From Microbacterium halophytorum (GTDB taxonomy: Bacteria > Actinomycetota > Actinomycetes > Actinomycetales > Microbacteriaceae), in the NCBI RefSeq assembly GCF_002970975.1, contig NZ_PNFA01000006.1:1-64000 (forward strand): a DNA stretch of 64,000 nt, written 5' to 3'. Numbering within the stretch: the first letter of the stretch is position 1; each line of letters starts with the position of its first letter. Shown here piece after piece: positions 16,071-25,423 of this stretch. A model generated the notes under the pieces. It did not search any database. It was not told the DNA's origin and was given only the letters and a program-made list of their open reading frames with translations. The position numbers and the translations under genes are program-made.

Positions 16071-17174
16071 ATGCGTGTTCTAGCGGCGATGAGCGGCGGC
16101 GTCGACTCCGCCGTGGCGGCGGCCAGGGCCGTCGAGGCAGGCCACGAGGTCGTGGGCGTGCACCTCGCGCTCTCGCGCGCGGGCGGTACGCTGCGCGCCG
16201 GCAGTCGCGGCTGCTGCACGATCGAGGATTCGATGGATGCCCGCCGCGTCTCCGATAAGCTCGGCATCCCGTTCTACGTATGGGACTTCTCCGAGCGCTT
16301 CCGCGAAGACGTCATCGACGACTTCATCGACGAGTACCGTGCGGGGCGCACTCCGAACCCGTGCATGCGCTGCAACGAGAAGATCAAGTTCGCGGCTCTC
16401 TTGGAGCGCGCCATCGAGCTCGGCTTCGACGCCGTCTGCACGGGCCACTACGCCACGCTCATCGAGGGGGAGCGCGGCCTCGAGCTGCACCGCTCGAGCG
16501 AGGAGGCGAAGGACCAGTCGTACGTGCTGGGCGTGCTGACGGCCGAGCAGCTCGCGCACTGCATGTTCCCGCTGGGCGAGACGCCGCAGAAGGCGCTCGT
16601 GCGCGCCGAGGCCGAGCGCCGGGGGCTCGCCGTCGCCTCGAAGCCCGACAGCTACGACATCTGCTTCATCCCGGATGGCGACACACGCGGCTGGCTGGCC
16701 GAGAAGGTCGGCGAGGAGCAGGGCGAGATCGTCGACCGCTCCGGCGCCGTGGTGGGCTCGCACGAGGGCGCACACGCGTTCACGGTCGGCCAGCGCCGGG
16801 GCCTGAAGCTGGGGGTGCCGGCGCCCGACGGCAAGCCGCGCTTCGTGCTCGAGGTGCGACCGGTGTCGAACCAGGTCGTCGTCGGGCCGAAGGAGGCGCT
16901 CGCCGTCGCCGAGCTCGCCGGGTCCCGGTACACCTGGGCGGGCGCCGCGCCGCTCGACCCCGAGGCTGCGTTCGCCTGCGATGCGCAGGTGCGCGCCCAT
17001 GGCGAGCCCGTGCCCGCGACGGCGCGGGTCGAGGCGGGCGAGCTCGTCGTCGAGCTGCGCGACCCCCTGACGGGCGTCGCCCCCGGCCAGACCGCCGTAC
17101 TCTACGACGGCACCCGCGTGATCGGCCAGTGCACGATCGACCGCACGGTGTCTGCCGTGCCCGTCGCGGCATAG
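16071..17174 (+). CDS. mnmA: tRNA-specific 2-thiouridylase MnmA
   Basis: 367 aa. MnmA activates U34 of Lys, Glu and Gln tRNAs by adenylation and installs sulfur. The N-terminal PP-loop is SGGVDS (residues 9-14). Catalytic C98 lies in NPCMRCN and C198 in DICFIPDGD. The middle GQRRGLKLG and C-terminal beta-barrel ([24 protein letters not shown]) complete the fold. It is preceded by a cysteine desulfurase gene, the likely sulfur donor. A -10-like hexamer six bases before the ATG and no ribosome binding site indicate a leaderless message. Confidence 0.96.
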   Translation: MRVLAAMSGGVDSAVAAARAVEAGHEVVGVHLALSRAGGTLRAGSRGCCTIEDSMDARRVSDKLGIPFYVWDFSERFREDVIDDFIDEYRAGRTPNPCMRCNEKIKFAALLERAIELGFDAVCTGHYATLIEGERGLELHRSSEEAKDQSYVLGVLTAEQLAHCMFPLGETPQKALVRAEAERRGLAVASKPDSYDICFIPDGDTRGWLAEKVGEEQGEIVDRSGAVVGSHEGAHAFTVGQRRGLKLGVPAPDGKPRFVLEVRPVSNQVVVGPKEALAVAELAGSRYTWAGAAPLDPEAAFACDAQVRAHGEPVPATARVEAGELVVELRDPLTGVAPGQTAVLYDGTRVIGQCTIDRTVSAVPVAA

Positions 17175-17492
17175 CCCACCGCGCCGCGACGGTCTGCACA
17201 CCGCGCCCGGTCGCAGATGACGCGCTTCGGGAACTTCGCACAGCGCGGAGCCTGCGATGGCGACGTCGGGGGTGGACGGGAAGCCGTTGCGGTCGCAAGC
17301 ACGGCTCTGTCGGGGCGACCCGACGTGCGCGATCTGCCACGGGGCGGTCCGTGCGCGATGCCGGTGGGGACGGATGAGGCGTCACGGCTGGGTATTCGGC
17401 GCATGCGGCAGAAGTCATAACTCTGCCCTCTGGTGGCCATAGGAGCCGCATAGGGTTCGCCCGTTCACTGGTGGTCGAACGAAAGGTGAACA
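17175..17492. other. Intergenic region upstream of the DUF4956-VTC cluster
   Basis: No convincing gene in 318 bases. Near the right end CATAGG occurs twice (17438-17443 and 17449-17454) with an 11-base period, a direct repeat on one face of the helix. It lies about 40 bases before the DUF4956 start and could be an activator or response-regulator site. The left 250 bases show no structure that I can interpret. Confidence 0.4.
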
Positions 17493-18089
17493 ATGCCAGA
17501 CCCGACGATGCTCCTCATCGACCTCGCCGCCATCACTGTGCTGACGGTAGCGATCTACTTCCGACGCCACCGCCGACGCGACCTCGTCGTCGCGTTCTTC
17601 GGGGTGAACGTCGGCGTATACGCCGTTGCGTATGTGCTCGCCACGGGGTCGGTCGCCGCCGGGCTCGGACTGGGGCTGTTCGGCGTGCTGTCGATCATCC
17701 GGCTGCGCTCGAGCGAGATCTCGCAGCGCGAGGTCGCCTACTACTTCGCGGCGCTCGCGATCGGCCTGATCGCCGGACTCTCGACGACCTTCTCGGTGTG
17801 GCCGACCCTGCTCATCGCCGTGATCGTCGCGGTCCTGGCGATCATCGACCACCCCGGCCTGTTCGCCGCGACTCGGCAGCGCACCGTCAACCTCGACGAG
17901 GCGATCGTCGATGAGGACGAGCTGCGCGGCGTGCTCTCGGAGCGGCTCGGGGGCGAGGTCAAGGCCCTCACGGTGCAGCACATCGACTTCGTCAACGACA
18001 CCACGCTGGTCGACGTGCGCTACCGCGCGGCGCGCAGCACGGCTCGCTCCGCGGCGCGCACCGCCTCGCGAACGGCGGTCGGCGCGTGA
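17493..18089 (+). CDS. DUF4956 membrane protein
   Basis: 198 aa. Four to five membrane helices (LLIDLAAITVLTVAIYF; LVVAFFGVNVGVYAVAYVLA; GLGLGLFGVLSIIRLRS; YYFAALAIGLIAGL; PTLLIAVIVAVLAII) precede a ~70-residue cytoplasmic tail. The FGVLSIIRLRSSEIS..EVAYYFAALAIGLIAGL stretch is the conserved heart of DUF4956. The family has no established activity but recurs beside VTC-type polyphosphate-polymerase genes and CotH- or beta-helix-type surface proteins, as here. AAAGGTGA serves as ribosome binding site. Its stop overlaps the start of the VTC gene (GTGA), implying translational coupling. Confidence 0.85.
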   Translation: MPDPTMLLIDLAAITVLTVAIYFRRHRRRDLVVAFFGVNVGVYAVAYVLATGSVAAGLGLGLFGVLSIIRLRSSEISQREVAYYFAALAIGLIAGLSTTFSVWPTLLIAVIVAVLAIIDHPGLFAATRQRTVNLDEAIVDEDELRGVLSERLGGEVKALTVQHIDFVNDTTLVDVRYRAARSTARSAARTASRTAVGA

Positions 18090-18976
18090 GCGGCGCGATC
18101 GACCTGCGCCGGCAGGCGGGCGACGCGAGCGGTGCGAGCACCCGGACGGTGCAGCGCGGCGCCCGCACGGCGCCGAGCCGCGCGCACGGCACCGGCCGCA
18201 CGGGTGTGCCCGCGGTCGACCCCGCCGTCGAAGCCGCCGCACGTTTCGCCCCGATCTCGCTCGAGGAGCTGATCGCCGAGGCGGAGCTGCTCACTCGTGT
18301 CGACCGCAAGTACCTCGTGCCGATCGACCAACTCGGAGCCCTGCTCGGCGGCCTCGGTTCGGCGACCCGAGTGCTCGAGATCCAGGGCGAGCGCGGCAGC
18401 GCCTACGCCTCGATGTACTTCGACACCCCGGGACTGCTGAGCTACCGCCTCGCGGCGCGGGGCCGGCGTCGGCGCTTCAAGCTGCGCTCGCGCCATTACG
18501 TCGACACGGGCGACGCGTTCCTCGAGATGAAGACGAAGGGCGCGCGGGGCGCCACAGTGAAGGAGCGCATCCCGCACCCCGTCGACGCGGTCGACGAGCT
18601 CACGCCGGACGGCAGGGAGTATGCCGCCATCGGCATGCGGGCGCTCGGCCTCGACACCGACGCCGCCGACGCGCTCCGGCCCGTGCTGCGCACGACGTAT
18701 CGCCGCACGACGCTGCTGCTTCCGGACGGCGGTCGCGCGACGGTCGACACCGAGCTCGCCTGGGAGGGCGTGGACGGCGCCCGGCTCGACACGCCCCGCC
18801 TCGCGATCGTCGAGACCAAGTCGGCCTCCCGGCCATCCGGTTTCGACCGACGTCTGTGGCGCTCCGGCATCCGGCCCGACGGCATCAGCAAGTTCGCCAC
18901 GGGGCTCGCCGCCATGCACCCCGAGCTGCCCTCCAACAAGTGGAGCCGCGTGCTCCGCACCCACTTCGCCCGCTGA
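18086..18976 (+). CDS. VTC-domain (polyphosphate polymerase-like) protein
   Basis: 296 aa with a disordered Arg/Ala/Thr N terminus (~50 aa) and then a CYTH/VTC tunnel-fold catalytic domain. Visible motifs are LTRVDRKYLVP (basic, nucleotide/phosphate binding), YASMYFDTPG, RRRRFKLRSRHYVDTGDAFLEMKTKG (ExK-type metal and triphosphate ligands), LAIVETKS and SKFATGLA. Eukaryotic Vtc4 makes polyphosphate from ATP with this domain; activity of the bacterial members is largely inferred. No membrane helix is present, so the overlapping DUF4956 protein is its likely membrane partner. The GTG start overlaps the preceding stop. Confidence 0.85.
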   Translation: MSGAIDLRRQAGDASGASTRTVQRGARTAPSRAHGTGRTGVPAVDPAVEAAARFAPISLEELIAEAELLTRVDRKYLVPIDQLGALLGGLGSATRVLEIQGERGSAYASMYFDTPGLLSYRLAARGRRRRFKLRSRHYVDTGDAFLEMKTKGARGATVKERIPHPVDAVDELTPDGREYAAIGMRALGLDTDAADALRPVLRTTYRRTTLLLPDGGRATVDTELAWEGVDGARLDTPRLAIVETKSASRPSGFDRRLWRSGIRPDGISKFATGLAAMHPELPSNKWSRVLRTHFAR

Positions 18977-19043
18977 TGGGCATCGCGGCGGGCATGAATC
19001 GTCGCCCGCCGCATGACGGAAGACCCCACGAAGGAGACCCACC

Positions 19044-20792
19044 ATGAGCACCGAACCCCACCCCCATTTCCGCCCTCGTATGCGCGCCGTGGCCGGCCTC
19101 GGCATCACGTTCGCCGCCGGCGTCGCCGTGCTCGCGGGCTGCGCCACGGCTGGTGCTGACGCCACGGAGGCGTCGACCGAGCCGACGCAGACCTCGGCGG
19201 AGACCCGGCCCGAGAACGTACAGGCGATCATCGACGAGAACTCCGACCAGACGGTCGTGAAGGACGACGAATGGTCGGCCGACGACGCACAGGACGTCGC
19301 ACTGACAGGCGACGGCGTGGAGGCGGATGCCGGGGGCGTGAGCGCGTCGGACGGGACCGTGACGATCTCCGAGGCCGGCGTCTACCGTCTCAGCGGCGAG
19401 CTGGATGGCTCGATCGTGATCGACGCCGCAGACGACGCGCAGGTCGTGGTGATCCTCGACGGCGCGACGATCAGCGCCGAGGGCGGCCCGGCGATCTCGT
19501 CGATCGCGGCGGACGACGTTGCGATCCACCTCGCCGACGGCTCCCACAACACGGTCTCGTCTACGGGGACGTACGACGAGGACGCGGATGCGAACGCCGC
19601 GATCTATGCCGACAACGACCTCACGATCTCGGGCACGGGCGCGCTCACGGTGAACGGCGAGGCGAACGACGGGATCACGAGCAAGGATGACCTCGTCGTG
19701 CTCGACGGAGCGATCTCGGTCACGGCCGCCGACGACGGCCTGCGCGGCAAGGACTCGCTCACGGTGCGCGGCGGTGACATCACCGTCGGCGCGGGCGGCG
19801 ATGGACTCACGAGCGACCAGGACGAGGACGAGACGAAAGGCTGGACTCTGATCGAGGGCGGCACCCTCGACATCACGGCGAGCAGCGACGGCATCGACGG
19901 CTTCACCGATGTCGTCATCACCGACGGTGAGGTCACGATCTCGTCGGACGAGGGCCTTGAGGCCGGCAGCATCGGCATCACGGGTGGCACGATCGACATC
20001 ACCGCAACGGACGACGGGATCAACGGCTCGGACGGATCGACTGACAGCTCGACGACGGACACCGCTGGTGGCGCGAGCGATGGGTCGGGGGAGAGCGCCG
20101 AGCCTTCCGAGGAGGCGACCGACTCGTCCAGCGGAACAGCAGCAGCCGCGACCAACGCGGAGGACGAGGCGGCCGCCCCCGGCGGGGCCGCTCAGGGCAC
20201 GCGGCCCGAGCCCCCGACCGATGGCGAGATGCCGGGCGGCGGGCAGCGCCCGAGTGGCGAGCTGCCGACCGACGGCGACATGCCGCAGCGCGGCGGCGGA
20301 ATGGGCGGTGAGATGGCGGACACCGGCGAGTGGGTCCTGATCGAGGGCGGCGAGGTCACGATCGATGCCGGCGGCGACGGGCTCGACTCGAACGGTTCGC
20401 TCGACATCTCGGGAGGCAGGGTCGTCGTCTCCGGCCCGGCGAACGCCGGCAACGGCGCGCTCGACGTGAGCGGCACGCTCACGACGAGCGGCGGCACGCT
20501 CGTCGCGTTCGACTCGGGCGGCATGAGCCAGGCTCCGTCGGCGGACTCCGAGCAGGCGTGGGTCGCGGCCTCCGCCGCGGGTGAGGCCGGCCAGTCGGTC
20601 GAGGTCACGGATGCGAACGGCGCCGTGATCTGGCAGGGTGACGCCGCGAAGGCCTTCGGCGCGGTCATCGTCTCGACACCGGATGTCGCGATCGGCGGTA
20701 CGTACACGGCCGTGGTCGACGGCACGGAGTCGGCGGCGGCCACCGCCGGCGAGGCGATCGCCGGCGGGATGGGCGGCGGCCCGCGGGGCTGA
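19044..20792 (+). CDS. Beta-helix carbohydrate-binding-type lipoprotein (DUF4353-like)
   Basis: 582 aa surface lipoprotein. The signal peptide ends in a lipobox (GVAVLAGC, Cys near residue 33). The body is built from ~20-residue repeats with turns of the type NDGITSKD, DDGLRGKD, GDGLTSDQ, SDGIDGF, DEGLEAGS, DDGINGSD and GDGLDSNG. This is the signature of a parallel beta-helix of the 'carbohydrate-binding domain-containing' DUF4353 group. A long Ser/Thr/Gly/Pro linker with repeated PTDGEMPGG-like units divides the helix in two. It follows the VTC gene by 67 bases, with GGAGAC before the ATG. It is probably the exported component of the DUF4956-VTC cluster. Confidence 0.8.
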   Translation: MSTEPHPHFRPRMRAVAGLGITFAAGVAVLAGCATAGADATEASTEPTQTSAETRPENVQAIIDENSDQTVVKDDEWSADDAQDVALTGDGVEADAGGVSASDGTVTISEAGVYRLSGELDGSIVIDAADDAQVVVILDGATISAEGGPAISSIAADDVAIHLADGSHNTVSSTGTYDEDADANAAIYADNDLTISGTGALTVNGEANDGITSKDDLVVLDGAISVTAADDGLRGKDSLTVRGGDITVGAGGDGLTSDQDEDETKGWTLIEGGTLDITASSDGIDGFTDVVITDGEVTISSDEGLEAGSIGITGGTIDITATDDGINGSDGSTDSSTTDTAGGASDGSGESAEPSEEATDSSSGTAAAATNAEDEAAAPGGAAQGTRPEPPTDGEMPGGGQRPSGELPTDGDMPQRGGGMGGEMADTGEWVLIEGGEVTIDAGGDGLDSNGSLDISGGRVVVSGPANAGNGALDVSGTLTTSGGTLVAFDSGGMSQAPSADSEQAWVAASAAGEAGQSVEVTDANGAVIWQGDAAKAFGAVIVSTPDVAIGGTYTAVVDGTESAAATAGEAIAGGMGGGPRG

Positions 20793-20896
20793 CGTGCAGC
20801 GTGTCGGCGACGAGGGCATATCTCTCGATTCCGACCCACTGCGTTGGCCTGAGTACCTGCACGCGTTTCGCTCCTCGGTCGGCCGGCAGAGCCTGC

Positions 20897-20990
20897 TTCC
20901 CCTGGGCGCAGCGATCAGGCACACGCCGGGTAGGCTCACGCCGCCCGAGAGGCTCCGCGCGATGCGAAGCAGCTCGTGGACGGGGCAGTC
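20897..20990. repeat. Dispersed repeat, copy 1
   Basis: The stretch around 20948-20984 contains GAGGCTCCGCGCGATGCGAA followed by GCAGC and CGTGGA. The same sequence occurs at 54005-54036, and weaker similarity extends ~60 bases further upstream in both copies. Both lie in gene-poor intergenic DNA. The whole interval from 20793 to 21188 has no convincing gene. Confidence 0.6.
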
Positions 20991-21188
20991 GGGACGCGCG
21001 CCGATCCGATTCAAGAGACACGCCCGAGCCCGCGGCAGTCGTCGTTGCAACGCATGCGCTGTCGATGCGGGCTGTGCGACGGCTGCGCTGGGCCTCGAGC
21101 TGGCTCCAGACGAGGGGAGTCAATCCCGCTGAAAGATGGCGAGAGGGCGTTGTTTCCGATGCATTGGTGGTTCATTCCGACCACGGGG

Positions 21189-21220
21189 GCGGCCAAGGTG
21201 CGGGCGAGCACCTTGGCCGC
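21189..21220 (-). terminator. Hairpin at the end of the polyamine/iron-type ABC operon
   Basis: GCGGCCAAGGTGC (21189-21201) pairs perfectly with GCACCTTGGCCGC (21208-21220) around GGGCGA. It lies nine bases beyond the stop of the last permease gene read on the minus strand. No T-run follows, so it may stop transcription with Rho or protect the 3' end. Confidence 0.7.
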
Positions 21221-21228
21221 TCCCGGCG

Positions 21229-22044
21229 TCAGAGGGCGTTCTTCAGCCCGACGACGCGCTCGACGATCGCCACGATGACGACCGAGAACAGGATGAGGAC
21301 CACCGAGAGAGCGGCGACCACGGCATCCGCCGAGTTCTCGACGTACCGCAGCACGTAGACCGGCAGCGTCGGGGCTCCGGACTCCGCGACGAAGAGCGAT
21401 ATCACTGCCTCGTCGAACGACACGATGAATGCCATCACACCGCCGGCGATGACGCCCGGCCGGATGATCGGCAACGTGACCCGTCGGAAGACGGTGAACG
21501 CGTCGGCCCCCAGCACTCGGGCTGCCTCCTCGCACGAGGTGTCTGCCGTCTGCATCGCCGTCAGCGTCGTGCGGATCACATAGGGCACGGTGATCGCGAT
21601 GTGCCCGATCACGATGCTCGCGTACGTGTTCGTCAGGCCCAGCGGCCCGAGCACCAGCACGAGGCCGAGCGCGAGCACGATCGTCGGCACGAGCAGCGGC
21701 GACAGGAAGAAGCCCGCCACCGCGCCCTTGCCGGGAAACTCGTATCGGTCGATCGCGAGCGTCGCGGGCACTCCGATCGCCAGCACGATCAGAGTGGTGA
21801 TCGATGCCGTGATCAGGCTGGTCCTCAGCCCATCCATGAACTGCGCCTGCTCGGGCAGGGCCTTGTACCAGTCGAGCGTGAACCCCTCTGGAGGGAACGA
21901 CAGGTACTGATTCGAACTGAACGAGATCACGAAGACGATCGCAAGCGGTGCCAACAGGAAGACGTACGCCAGGACGACGACGATCTTGAACAGCAGGCCG
22001 CCGTACGCGAACTTCTTCTTGAACGGAACGGGTGCAGCAGTCAT
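21229..22044 (-). CDS. ABC transporter permease, PotC-like
   Basis: 271 aa inner-membrane permease with six predicted helices and the EAA loop EEAARVLGADAFTVFRRVTLPIIRPG near residue 185, which docks on the ATPase. It resembles the second permease of spermidine/putrescine (PotC) and related iron- or thiamine-type systems. The gene starts one base after the stop of the other permease gene, the last of a four-gene overlapping operon (binding protein, ATPase, permease, permease). The specific substrate is not visible. Confidence 0.88.
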   Translation of the reverse strand: MTAAPVPFKKKFAYGGLLFKIVVVLAYVFLLAPLAIVFVISFSSNQYLSFPPEGFTLDWYKALPEQAQFMDGLRTSLITASITTLIVLAIGVPATLAIDRYEFPGKGAVAGFFLSPLLVPTIVLALGLVLVLGPLGLTNTYASIVIGHIAITVPYVIRTTLTAMQTADTSCEEAARVLGADAFTVFRRVTLPIIRPGVIAGGVMAFIVSFDEAVISLFVAESGAPTLPVYVLRYVENSADAVVAALSVVLILFSVVIVAIVERVVGLKNAL

Positions 22045-22045
22045 G

Positions 22046-22975
22046 TCAGCTCATGCCTCCGAGCTTTTTCGCAAGGGCCTGATACACCGCGACGACGGTG
22101 CCGAACAGAACGAGCAGGATGATGGCAAGCGCTGAGGCGAACGGCCAGTTCAGTAGGCCGGTCGCCTGGTCGTAGATCTCGGTCGCGAGCACCTGCACGA
22201 CGCCGCCGCCCAGGAGCCGTGGCGTGACGAAGGTGCTGATCGAGAGCACGAAGACCAACAGGAAAGCGGTGAGCACACCGGGAAGGCTGAGCGGGAAGGT
22301 GATGCGGAAGAACACCTTCGCCCTATTCGCTCCGAGTGAGCCGGCGGCCTCCTCGAGCTGGGTGCTGATGCGCCCGAAGCCCGACATCATCGCGAGGATC
22401 GCGTACGGCATGAAGATCTCGACCAGCCCGATGATGACGCCCGTCATGTTGTTCGCCATCGGGATCGGCGCGTCGATCAGGCCGACGCCGAGCAGGCTCG
22501 AGTTGACGAGCCCGTCGTCGTTCAACAGCACCATCCAGCCGTACGTGCGCACGACCGAGCTCGTCAGCAGCGGTGCCAGCGCCATCGCGAGGAGCACGCC
22601 GGACCACTTGCTCTGCGTGCGCGCGAGGAACAGGGCGATCGGATACGACACCACGATGCAGAGCACGCCGACGACGAGCCCCATCAAGAACGTGTCGACC
22701 GTGACCTGCCAGTAGTACGCGTCGGTGAGCGGCTCGAGGATCGTCTGGAACGTGAACGTCTCGACGACGATGCCGTTCCCTGAGCCCTCGTTGAACGCCA
22801 TCCGGATCATGTATGCCAGCGGGAACACGAAGCTCACGGCCAGCCCGATCAGGCCAGGAACGACGAGCGTCAGTGCGGTCAGGCGTGAGCGACGCCTGGT
22901 GCGTCGCTCCTGCTCGCCCTGCTCGCGGTGCGGTCCCGTGCCCCGGACGGACGCGATCGTCTGCGTCGCACTCAT
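22046..22975 (-). CDS. ABC transporter permease, PotB-like
   Basis: 309 aa from the ATG at 22975 (MSATQTIASVRG). A basic cytoplasmic start (REQGEQERRTRRRSRL) is followed by six helices and the EAA loop EEAAGSLGANRAKVFFRITFPLSLPG. This is the first permease of a PotB/PotC-type pair. The start overlaps the ATPase stop (ATGA), so translation is coupled. An upstream in-frame start would add 18 residues with no ribosome binding site. Confidence 0.88.
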   Translation of the reverse strand: MSATQTIASVRGTGPHREQGEQERRTRRRSRLTALTLVVPGLIGLAVSFVFPLAYMIRMAFNEGSGNGIVVETFTFQTILEPLTDAYYWQVTVDTFLMGLVVGVLCIVVSYPIALFLARTQSKWSGVLLAMALAPLLTSSVVRTYGWMVLLNDDGLVNSSLLGVGLIDAPIPMANNMTGVIIGLVEIFMPYAILAMMSGFGRISTQLEEAAGSLGANRAKVFFRITFPLSLPGVLTAFLLVFVLSISTFVTPRLLGGGVVQVLATEIYDQATGLLNWPFASALAIILLVLFGTVVAVYQALAKKLGGMS

Positions 22976-24084
22976 GGCGCCGCGTCCTCGACTGGTTCCG
23001 GCAGCACGAGTGCGTCTTCTGGGCGCCACGAGATGATCGCGGCGTCGCCGACGGACATCCGGTCGGTGCCGCTGGTGAGGCGTTCCGCCGTGAACGATGT
23101 CTCGCCGACGCGCACCCGGTACGACAGGGAGTCGCCGGTGTAACTGAGCGACTCTATGGTGCCACGCAAGCCGGCGGCGGCGGCGGCCGGTTCTGCGCCC
23201 AGGCGATGGGGCCGGATCAGGAGCGTGCGCCGACCCGTGAGTCCGGGCGAGCCGATCGCGGGATGAACCCCGAACCCGGGAACGTCGACTCGGTACCGTG
23301 AGTCGGCGCCCGACTGCCGCTGCTCGTCCACGATCGTCACGGTGAGCAGGTTCGCCCGCCCGATGAAGTTCGCGACGAACCGTGTGCGCGGCCGTTCGTA
23401 CACCTCGATCGGGGAGCCGAACTGCTCGATCAGCCCGCCGTTCATCACAGCGATGCGATCGGACATGTCGAGCGCCTCGTCCTGATCGTGCGTCACGAAC
23501 AGGGTCGTGGCACCCGTGCGCTGCTGGATCTGCCGGATCTCGGCGCGCATTGTCTCGCGGAGCTTGGCGTCGAGGTTCGACAGCGGCTCGTCGAGCAGCA
23601 GGAGAGTGGGCTCGACCACGAGCGCGCGGGCGAGGGCGATCCGCTGTTGCTGGCCGCCGGAGAGCGCCCTGGTCTGACGCTTCGCGAGGTGCTCGAGCTG
23701 CACCATCTCGAGCGCACGGTGCACGAGGCGATCCTGCTCCTGCTTCGGCTTCTTGCGCATCTGCAGGCCGAACGCCACGTTCTCGTGTACGTTCATGTGC
23801 GGGAAGAGCGCATACGACTGGAACACCATGCCCATGCCGCGCTTGTGCACAGGGGTGTTCGTGATGTCGGCGCCGTCGACCATGATCTGGCCAGCGGTCG
23901 GGTCCATCAGCCCCGCGACCATGCGCAGCGTGGTGGTCTTGCCGCAGCCCGAGGGGCCGAGGAGGGACACCAGGTGCCCCTCCTCGACGTGCATGTCGAG
24001 GCGGTCTACGGCCGGGGCGATGCCCTGCGCGTACTGCTTGGTGAGACCGACCAGCGACAGTTTGTGAGTGCCGTTGTCAGCCAC
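22972..24084 (-). CDS. ABC transporter ATP-binding protein, PotA-like
   Basis: 370 aa ATPase. Walker A GPSGCGKTT (about residues 40-48), Q-loop MGMVFQSYALFPHM, signature LSGGQQQRIALARALV, Walker B LLLLDEPLSNLD and the H-loop FVTHDQDEAL are all intact. The C-terminal ~120 residues form a TOBE-type regulatory domain, as in PotA/UgpC/FbpC. Its first eight bases overlap the end of the binding-protein gene. Energises uptake through the two downstream permeases. Confidence 0.93.
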   Translation of the reverse strand: MADNGTHKLSLVGLTKQYAQGIAPAVDRLDMHVEEGHLVSLLGPSGCGKTTTLRMVAGLMDPTAGQIMVDGADITNTPVHKRGMGMVFQSYALFPHMNVHENVAFGLQMRKKPKQEQDRLVHRALEMVQLEHLAKRQTRALSGGQQQRIALARALVVEPTLLLLDEPLSNLDAKLRETMRAEIRQIQQRTGATTLFVTHDQDEALDMSDRIAVMNGGLIEQFGSPIEVYERPRTRFVANFIGRANLLTVTIVDEQRQSGADSRYRVDVPGFGVHPAIGSPGLTGRRTLLIRPHRLGAEPAAAAAGLRGTIESLSYTGDSLSYRVRVGETSFTAERLTSGTDRMSVGDAAIISWRPEDALVLPEPVEDAAP

Positions 24085-25156
24085 CGATGACCTCGCGCTT
24101 CCAGCGGTCGGTCCACTCGCCGCTCACCGTGCCGAGCCAGGCGGGGTCGAGCTGCAGAACCTTCAACGACCCGTCGGTCTTCACGACCCGGTCGGCGACC
24201 TCCGCCGGCAGTTCCACATCCGTGCTCGGCGCGTAATAGAGCGCTTCGGCGAACGCGACCTGCGCCTCGTCGGAGAGCGCATAGTCCATGAACGTCTTGG
24301 CGGGCTCGGGATTCGGCGCTTCGGCCGACAGGTTGATCGCGTTCATCTGGTACACCGTGCCCTCCTCGGGGAAGGCGATGCCCAGCTTGCCGTCGCTCTC
24401 GTCCGAGTAGTACTGGCCGCGGGCGTTCTGCCCGAGACCCAGAACACTCTGGCCGGTGATGATGCTCTGGTACTCATCCGGGTTCGGCGCGAAGGACTGG
24501 ATGTTCGGCGCGAGCTCGGCGAGTCTGGCGATCGACTTGTCGATCGACTTCGTGTAGTCTTCGCCGAGCATCTCCGACGTGATCGCGGTGAGGTCGATGC
24601 CGAGGGCCGACGGCGGCGCCACGACCTGCACCTTGCCCGCGTACGTGTCGTCCCAGAGGATCTCCCAACTGGTGGGCGGCTCGGGGATCGTCTCGGTGTC
24701 GTAGAGCAGGCCGACGGCATCGAGTCCGACGAGCGGGCCGTAGCCGTCGGCGTTCAGGAACTCGTCCCTCACCTTCGCGATGTTCGGGACGTCCGCCTCG
24801 CTGACTTCCGCGAACAGGCCCTGTTGGTTCCCGCTGTCGGAGACCGAGCTGTCCATGATCGCGACGTCGGTGATGGGGTTCCCGCCCTCCGCCTGGATCG
24901 CGCTGAGCATCTCGGCGGAGGACCGCTTCGACGAGTAGTTGATCGTGATGTCCGGGTACTTCTCGAGGAACGGGTCGATGACGGCCGTCTGGTACTGCTC
25001 CTGCCAGATGCCGGCGTACCCGATGATGTTGACCTCGCCGGATTCGGGGCTGCTGCTCGTTTCTTCGCTACCGCCGCCGCAGCCGGCGAGCGTGAGAACG
25101 CCTGCTGCGGCTACGGCCATGAACGTCGCAATGCGACGGGAGGTGATTGCGGGCAT
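24077..25156 (-). CDS. ABC transporter substrate-binding lipoprotein (polyamine/iron type)
   Basis: 359 aa from the ATG at 25156, chosen because it puts the signal peptide and lipobox (MAVAAAGVLTLAGC) at the N terminus and has GAAGGA upstream. The mature part starts VNIIGYAGIWQEQYQTAVIDPFLEKYPDI. Its fold matches the family-1/2 solute-binding proteins of polyamine, iron and thiamine importers (PotD/AfuA-like). EGGNPITDVAIMD and the C-terminal PNPEPAKTFMDYALSDEAQ are typical. The ligand cannot be read from the sequence. First gene of the four-gene operon. Confidence 0.85.
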   Translation of the reverse strand: MPAITSRRIATFMAVAAAGVLTLAGCGGGSEETSSSPESGEVNIIGYAGIWQEQYQTAVIDPFLEKYPDITINYSSKRSSAEMLSAIQAEGGNPITDVAIMDSSVSDSGNQQGLFAEVSEADVPNIAKVRDEFLNADGYGPLVGLDAVGLLYDTETIPEPPTSWEILWDDTYAGKVQVVAPPSALGIDLTAITSEMLGEDYTKSIDKSIARLAELAPNIQSFAPNPDEYQSIITGQSVLGLGQNARGQYYSDESDGKLGIAFPEEGTVYQMNAINLSAEAPNPEPAKTFMDYALSDEAQVAFAEALYYAPSTDVELPAEVADRVVKTDGSLKVLQLDPAWLGTVSGEWTDRWKREVIGG

Positions 25157-25423
25157 GTGCGTGTCCTTCGTGTCGTGCGCCCAGGTGCGAGGGCGGCGGC
25201 TGACAGGACGTCGGGATTCCAACGTCTTCGTTGGCGTTCGGGGAACCGGCATCGTCCCCTCCGCTGTCAGCAACGTAGGAACTGCAGAGCGCCAGGGCGA
25301 GGTTTATGCCAGATCTGTGCCATGTCATCCTGGACAACATCAGTGAGGCAGGGGGCTGTTGCAGTTTTGTGCACGATGCTCGGCACGAACTATGCCAGGC
25401 CATAGAGTGCCGGATGCCGCGCC
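25157..25423. other. Intergenic region between two convergently oriented operon ends and starts
   Basis: 267 bases containing the promoter region of the polyamine/iron-type operon (minus strand) and the 3' flank of the epimerase gene. No clear -10/-35 pair, riboswitch or terminator is evident. The DNA is somewhat richer in A/T than the surroundings near 25285-25400. Confidence 0.3.

Noticed and set aside
18885..21050. 721-codon minus-strand frame over the VTC and lipoprotein genes
   Set aside because: Antisense shadow of the beta-helix lipoprotein; the repeated valine/aspartate/arginine composition mirrors the sense repeats.
25157..25423. Riboswitch (thiamine or similar) before the polyamine/iron-type ABC operon
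   Set aside because: No CTGAGA-type thi-box or other recognisable aptamer core was seen.
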